Positions 6,985 through 10,883 of a stretch of 10,883 nt of DNA are shown piece by piece. Position numbers and translations under genes: made by a program. The DNA comes from Deltaproteobacteria bacterium (GTDB lineage: Bacteria; Desulfobacterota; DSM-4660; Desulfatiglandales; Desulfatiglandaceae): the NCBI GenBank assembly GCA_019307165.1, contig JAFDKD010000059.1, positions 1 to 10,883 on the forward strand. The letters run 5' to 3'. The stretch's first letter is position 1, and the number at the start of each line of letters is the position of its first letter. The notes below the pieces were generated by a model. That model made no database searches. It worked only from the letters and a program-made list of their open reading frames with translations, and was not told the origin of the DNA.

Positions 6985-8638
6985 GATTGGTGCGGGCCGG
7001 GTCCAGGGCATACAGCCTGAGGGTCATCCTTCTGCCTTTGGTGTAATTGAGGCCGTGCAGGGTCTCCACGAGCGCGGCCTTTTGACCCAGGGATGCCATG
7101 GCGGCGTGGAAGTCGGGGTCGAGATCGTTGCTCACCACGGCCAGTGCGCCCGAATGCCTTGCGAGGTGTCGGGCCGCTCCCTTGGGCGTGGTGAGGCTGG
7201 TCCGGGTCCCGCAGAGAAACACGAGGCTCGGTTCGTGGTATCCGGCGGCCGCCAAAGGCGCGGCCCTGTAAGGCGGCTTGCCGGTATGCCTTTCCACGGC
7301 TTCGGCCACGGCCCGGCTCAACCACAGCTCGTTCATGGCGGGAAGGGTGTTCTGCAGGACCGGCGCCAGCATGAGCGCCGTGCCCGCCAGGGCGGCGACA
7401 ACGGCGGCCATCGGGCGCTCCCGTGCAATCCTGGAAATGACAACGCAGAGGATAATAACCGCTGTTCCCGCCGGCCAGAGAGACCCCGCCTTAAAACCAC
7501 CCGTAATCAGCCAGGGCAAGACAATGGAAACACCGGCGATTGCCACGGTGACAAGGGACCAGATGGCGAATCCGATCCGGGCGGCCCGTGTGTGAAGCAG
7601 GTTTTCCGGCCCGCGGGCGACGTGAATGATCGCGTTGGCCGTCAGCAGGGCCATGGCCGGATAAAGCGGCAGGAGATAATGGGGGAGTTTGGTGGGGACG
7701 ATCTCGAAGACCACCCAGGCGGGGACGATCCAGGCCAGGCAGAACCGGATCTCCGGACGCAGCCGCCGGCGCCAGGCATGAAAGGCGGCCGGCAGTGTAA
7801 AGATAGACATGGGCCAGCAGGTGACGGACATCAAGAGCAGGTAGTATCCGGGGGGAAAGCCGTGGGATTCGTGGCCGGACACGATTTTCGGGAGAAGATC
7901 CCCGAGCACGCCCTCCAGCAGAAACCGGCCTTCGGTGGCCGCCTGCACGGCAATGAACCAGGGCGCGGTAATGGCCAGGGCCAGGGGGATGCCCGCGGCC
8001 GGGCGCAGGCTTTTGAGCCAGCCGGCGCGCCGGTCGGCGATGAGCAGGGCGCCTATTGTCAGGGCTGAGAAGAACGGGAGTATGGGGCCCTTGACCAGAA
8101 TGCCGATCCCCTGGGCGGCCCAGAAGACCCACCATGCCGAATTTTTTCGGCGGCCTTGACTTGCGCCCGTGTATGACAGGGCAAGCGCGCCCTGCGCCGC
8201 AACGGATGCGGCGAGCAGGACCGCGTCCGTGGTGGCCAGGTGGGCCTGGGCGATGAGGAGCAGGGACCCCGCGGCCAGGGCCGCTCCCAGAAAGGCCGTG
8301 TCTCTACCGAACAGCCGGCGGCCGAAATAAAAAGTAAGAAGGACCGCGGCCACGGCCCCCAAAAGGGAGGGGATCCGGTAGGGCCAGATCCTGTTATGGC
8401 CGGCCATCCCCGTTGCAGCGGCCGATGCCGCCTGGAGCCAGTAGATCCCCACCGGCTTTTTGTGCCGGGGCCGGTCCTGAAAGCGAATCCCGACAAAGTC
8501 GTTGTCCTCCAGCATCTGCCGGGAACTCTGCGCATACCTCGACTCGTCGCGGTCGGTGGGCGGAAGGGAAAAAAGACCGGGCACGTACAGGGTGAGGCAA
8601 AACAGAATGAGAATCGGGTAGATGGTAAGGCTTTTCAT
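6980..8638 (-). CDS. ArnT-like GT-C glycosyltransferase (family 39 / PMT_2)
   Basis: A 552-residue polytopic membrane protein with about 11-13 hydrophobic segments, close to the usual length of ArnT-type enzymes. After the first helix comes the catalytic loop with D31-E32 in DRDESRYAQ and then HKKPVGIYWLQ (59-69), the hallmark of the ArnT/PMT_2 family. A middle segment, IVPTKLPHYLLPLYPAMALL, is also typical. Such enzymes move a sugar from an undecaprenyl-phosphate carrier to lipid A, a glycan or a protein on the periplasmic side. Donor and acceptor cannot be told from sequence. The frame stays open upstream to 8929, but those 97 residues lack family character and overlap the ligase gene by 185 bp; the signal-anchor helix starts right after the ATG at 8638, so I use that start. 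Its Shine-Dalgarno is poor. Gene context suggests lipopolysaccharide modification. Confidence 0.88.
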   Translation of the reverse strand: MKSLTIYPILILFCLTLYVPGLFSLPPTDRDESRYAQSSRQMLEDNDFVGIRFQDRPRHKKPVGIYWLQAASAAATGMAGHNRIWPYRIPSLLGAVAAVLLTFYFGRRLFGRDTAFLGAALAAGSLLLIAQAHLATTDAVLLAASVAAQGALALSYTGASQGRRKNSAWWVFWAAQGIGILVKGPILPFFSALTIGALLIADRRAGWLKSLRPAAGIPLALAITAPWFIAVQAATEGRFLLEGVLGDLLPKIVSGHESHGFPPGYYLLLMSVTCWPMSIFTLPAAFHAWRRRLRPEIRFCLAWIVPAWVVFEIVPTKLPHYLLPLYPAMALLTANAIIHVARGPENLLHTRAARIGFAIWSLVTVAIAGVSIVLPWLITGGFKAGSLWPAGTAVIILCVVISRIARERPMAAVVAALAGTALMLAPVLQNTLPAMNELWLSRAVAEAVERHTGKPPYRAAPLAAAGYHEPSLVFLCGTRTSLTTPKGAARHLARHSGALAVVSNDLDPDFHAAMASLGQKAALVETLHGLNYTKGRRMTLRLYALDPARTNP

Positions 8639-8744
8639 ATGCAAATCATAGTTGAGGGCAGCCGCCAAGGGCGATTGTCTTCGTTGGCAAGTGCATCGAT
8701 ATATCAACAACCGCGCTAGTCCATTTAAAAGTGATCCCAGCGTG

Positions 8745-9914
8745 TCACCACTTTTTTGGAGGAGGTATTTTGGCGCTTTCCTGCCCCGGTTGAGACGGAC
8801 TTCGGAGACAGCCCAATACGATTCCGGACAAGAACCAGAAAACCATCGCGACTTCGTCATCGCTGAAATTGTCTTCAGTAAGACCTTGCAGCAAAAAGAC
8901 GGTCGAAAGGGATAATCCCACCAAGACAATGGGTTCGCGGCCTCCGAAAAGGGATTTAGCCATGTCCCGAATCATCTTCACAAAAAGCGCCAGGAGGGCA
9001 AGTAGGCCGACAGCACCGTGTGTCACAAGATACTGCAGATAGGCGTTGTGCGCATGACATGTTGCATTGACCTGGACCCGAATTCTTTTTTCAGCCTCCA
9101 ACTGAAAATTTTCTTCTCCTATCCCGAAAACGGGATGTTTCCTCACCAACTGGGCAGCCGTCTTCCAGAGCACCAGTCGGGTGCCCACGGATGTTCGGGG
9201 ATCTCCCCATCCGACCTTGAGTTCAGTTAGACTTTTCCCCGAACCGGGCGTAAGTATAAATGCCGCGGAAACCAGAAAGATCAGGAGACCTGCGCCGACA
9301 ACACCTTTCAATTTGAAGCGATATAAGATAATCAGGGCCAGTGTGATGGCTGTGAATATTATCGGCCCCCGCTCCAATGAGAGAATGAGGGACGCCCCCA
9401 TGAACACCATGGAAGCTGCATAAAACGTTTTTTCTTTTCCTGAATTGACCAAACCTGCTGCCATCAGGCTTCCGCACAGAGTGATATACATGCTGATCAC
9501 GTTTCCGTAGGTCAACAGGTGGGAATAAAACCCCCTCACATAAAAGCCTCCGATTTTTTGGCCGAAGACGACGGATGCTGCAATATCGCCTCCTAAAATG
9601 AGCCAGAAAAAAATAGTGGGGACATCGGCTTTCCTGACCAGAAACAGACCCACAAAAAGGAAGAACATGACCCAGACGCCCGAAAAGCCTCGGATCGAAC
9701 GAGACGGATCGACCCCCAATAGGGTTGAAAGCAAACCGGAAAGCACAACGCCGATGACCAGCGGGGTGTAGGGCGTTTCAAACCATCGGAACGCGCCTTC
9801 CAGGATGGATTTTTTAAAGAGTATGACGATCAGCACACCCAGCAGAATCTGGGTCGCGCTGATAGATAGGGCGTGACACAAAGCCGTCAAGCATAGGAGG
9901 TGAGGCATGTTCAT
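8745..9914 (-). CDS. O-antigen ligase / Wzy_C family membrane protein
   Basis: A 389-residue membrane protein with about ten or more hydrophobic helices. The Wzy_C domain is marked by a large extracytoplasmic loop holding TRLVLWKTAAQLVRKHPVFGIG and then HAHNAYLQYLVTHGAVGL (about 287-304), the conserved motif of O-antigen ligases (WaaL) and related polymerases (Wzy, PglL). WaaL joins undecaprenyl-linked O-antigen to the lipid A core in the periplasm. Nearby WaaE-like and ArnT-like genes favour a ligase, but the family cannot be split reliably by eye. The frame opens just after a TGA at a TTG (9923); ATGs at 9914 and 9908 are alternatives and none has a good Shine-Dalgarno. I use 9914. The C-terminus is a short Pro/Lys-rich tail. 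Confidence 0.87.
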   Translation of the reverse strand: MNMPHLLCLTALCHALSISATQILLGVLIVILFKKSILEGAFRWFETPYTPLVIGVVLSGLLSTLLGVDPSRSIRGFSGVWVMFFLFVGLFLVRKADVPTIFFWLILGGDIAASVVFGQKIGGFYVRGFYSHLLTYGNVISMYITLCGSLMAAGLVNSGKEKTFYAASMVFMGASLILSLERGPIIFTAITLALIILYRFKLKGVVGAGLLIFLVSAAFILTPGSGKSLTELKVGWGDPRTSVGTRLVLWKTAAQLVRKHPVFGIGEENFQLEAEKRIRVQVNATCHAHNAYLQYLVTHGAVGLLALLALFVKMIRDMAKSLFGGREPIVLVGLSLSTVFLLQGLTEDNFSDDEVAMVFWFLSGIVLGCLRSPSQPGQESAKIPPPKKW

Positions 9915-10139
9915 GACTGGCAATCAGAAATTAATGGCGCATTTCGTCGGAGCGGTTATCTTTCAATCCAGGCCCTGAACTACTATACACAGCGTCACAA
10001 CAAATTGCGAATCGCTTGTTAAGATCGCCGGCGATAGAGCTATTTTGAAAGACTGTATTCTGTAAACCGCTGTGTATGTATGCGCAAGGATTTACATTAC
10101 CGATCCGAAATTTCCGTGTACAAGAACAACAAGATCCTT
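9915..10139. other. AT-richer intergenic spacer with inverted repeats
   Basis: This 225-bp spacer separates two genes that otherwise look co-transcribed. It contains a 12-bp perfect palindrome ATCGCCGGCGAT (10024-10035) and a 10-bp perfect inverted repeat, ATACACAGCG (9985-9994) with CGCTGTGTAT (10068-10077), 73 bp apart. The palindrome sits roughly midway between the repeat arms, so the transcript could fold into a long stem with an inner hairpin. A TATAGT (-10-like, 9982-9987, minus strand) lacks a good -35 box. A 70-codon minus-strand frame (9931-10143) overlaps the preceding stop as ATGA, but its third codon positions lack the strong G/C preference of the neighbours, so I do not call it a gene. 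Confidence 0.5.
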
Positions 10140-10883
10140 TCATCTGTTTTGCGAATAGACATCATCCTTTTCCCCTTTGCGTTCCCGACTCGCCTTCCAT
10201 GATTTCGCGAACCTCAGGAACACATAAACCGCGTCCATGGTCGCGAAAATGAATCCCCGGATGCCGTCAAGAAACCCTGCCTGAAAAAGGAATTTCTTGA
10301 GAAAGGTCAAAGGGGGCTCGAGCGTCATGCCCAGGAAAGCCCGAATTTGTCCCGCCGGATTCAAAGCCAGGATATCCGTATACGCATCAAGCCTGAGAAG
10401 GTGATCAGAAATGCTTTTATACGGGAGGTGGTTCAGCCGTCCCTTGAGGCGACCGACGGGGGGACCCGCGACTTCCAACCGCTCGTGTAGATTATGGGGC
10501 CCGCAGCCGATCCACGATGCCTTTCCCCGCCGCACCAGCCGAAGCTTCCACTCGGAGGAATCGTAATACCTGAGCCATTTTCCCAGATAGAACACCCTTC
10601 TCTTTACCCTGTAACCGTCCATGCCTTCCCGGTATTCCCCTGCCAGGAGACCCTTGATGCTCTCGCGCAGCCGCTCATCCAGCCATTCATCCGCATCGAG
10701 GCTCAATATCCAATCGCCGGTCGCCTTTTCAAGGGCCAGTTGTTTTTGCCCCACATAACCGAGAAACGGTTGCCTGAAAACCCGTGCGCCCGCCGCGGCT
10801 GCGATCTCGCACGTGCGGTCCCGGCTGAGGGAGTCGACCACCACGACCTCATCGGCCATGTCCGAGACGGACATGAGGCAGCG
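10140..10883 (-). CDS. family 2 glycosyltransferase, WaaE/KdtX-like (5' end cut by window)
   Basis: The visible 247 residues are the greater part of a GT-A fold family-2 glycosyltransferase. The frame stays open to the window edge, and the first methionine inside (10874) is not the true start: the usual N-terminal strand and the KNEE-type motif must lie outside. Visible motifs are ADEVVVVDSLSRDRT (about residues 10-24), the nucleotide-sugar site, and LDADE (62-66), the metal-binding DxD. Further on, KLRLVRRGKASWIGCGPHNLHERL and NHLPYKSISDHLLRLDAYTDI match the C-terminal pattern of WaaE-like lipopolysaccharide core transferases. It should add a hexose from a nucleotide sugar in the cytoplasm or at the inner membrane face; the exact sugar is unknown. 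A hydrophobic stretch near the end may help membrane association. Confidence 0.9.
   Translation of the reverse strand, partial: RCLMSVSDMADEVVVVDSLSRDRTCEIAAAAGARVFRQPFLGYVGQKQLALEKATGDWILSLDADEWLDERLRESIKGLLAGEYREGMDGYRVKRRVFYLGKWLRYYDSSEWKLRLVRRGKASWIGCGPHNLHERLEVAGPPVGRLKGRLNHLPYKSISDHLLRLDAYTDILALNPAGQIRAFLGMTLEPPLTFLKKFLFQAGFLDGIRGFIFATMDAVYVFLRFAKSWKASRERKGEKDDVYSQNR

Noticed and set aside
7055..8068. 337-codon plus-strand open frame
   Set aside because: It lies wholly antisense to the ArnT-like gene, is low in hydrophobic residues and rich in Gly, Arg, Gln and His, and matches no family I know. Long antisense frames are expected opposite GC-rich genes.
9982..9987. TATAGT as a -10 box for the O-antigen ligase gene
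   Set aside because: No acceptable -35 box lies 16-18 bp upstream and there is no extended -10 TG motif, so it is not called as a promoter.
9931..10143. 70-codon minus-strand frame overlapping the glycosyltransferase stop as ATGA
   Set aside because: The overlap looks like translational coupling, but codon third positions lack the G/C preference of the neighbours, the peptide is Cys- and Ser-rich without a known motif, and the same DNA carries inverted repeats that explain it better as a spacer.

Overview
This window looks like a chromosomal stretch from a GC-rich Gram-negative bacterium, most likely a member of the Desulfobacterota (former Deltaproteobacteria). That placement is an inference. 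It rests on the DUF6178-type protein, a GldA/GldF/GldG-like transporter locus with DUF4340, lipopolysaccharide-type glycosyltransferases, and short palindromic repeats of the kind scattered through such genomes. All eight well-supported genes lie on the minus strand, so transcription runs from the right edge to the left.

Right part (about 10883 to 6980): three surface-glycan genes. In transcription order they are a family-2 glycosyltransferase of the WaaE type (cut by the window edge), an O-antigen ligase/polymerase-type membrane protein, and an ArnT-like GT-C glycosyltransferase that would use a polyprenyl-phosphate sugar. Together they fit assembly and modification of lipopolysaccharide or a related lipid-linked glycan. 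A 225-bp AT-richer spacer between the first two holds inverted repeats and no convincing gene. The ArnT-like reading frame is open far upstream into the ligase gene, but the family homology starts at an internal ATG (8638).

Middle spacer (6698-6979): a possible weak terminator just past the ArnT-like gene and a good sigma70-like promoter (5/6 and 4/6 matches, 17-bp spacer) reading into the next operon. A 30-codon plus-strand reading frame lies between them and is doubtful.

Left part (6697 to 198): a tight five-gene operon of ATP-binding protein, six-helix permease, GldG-like extracytoplasmic protein, DUF4340 protein and DUF6178 protein. Two junctions are 4-bp ATGA overlaps and one is a 13-bp gap. 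The first four resemble the GldA-GldF-GldG-type ABC locus, whose substrate outside gliding Bacteroidetes is unknown. The DUF6178 protein follows after a short spacer built on a 12-bp periodic repeat. This operon is the best candidate for an undercharacterised system here.

Left edge (1-197): a non-coding cluster of REP-like palindromes. Two copies face each other and differ by two compensatory base-pair changes, which shows that the hairpin has been maintained. A 14-bp tandem duplication next to the last stop codon follows.
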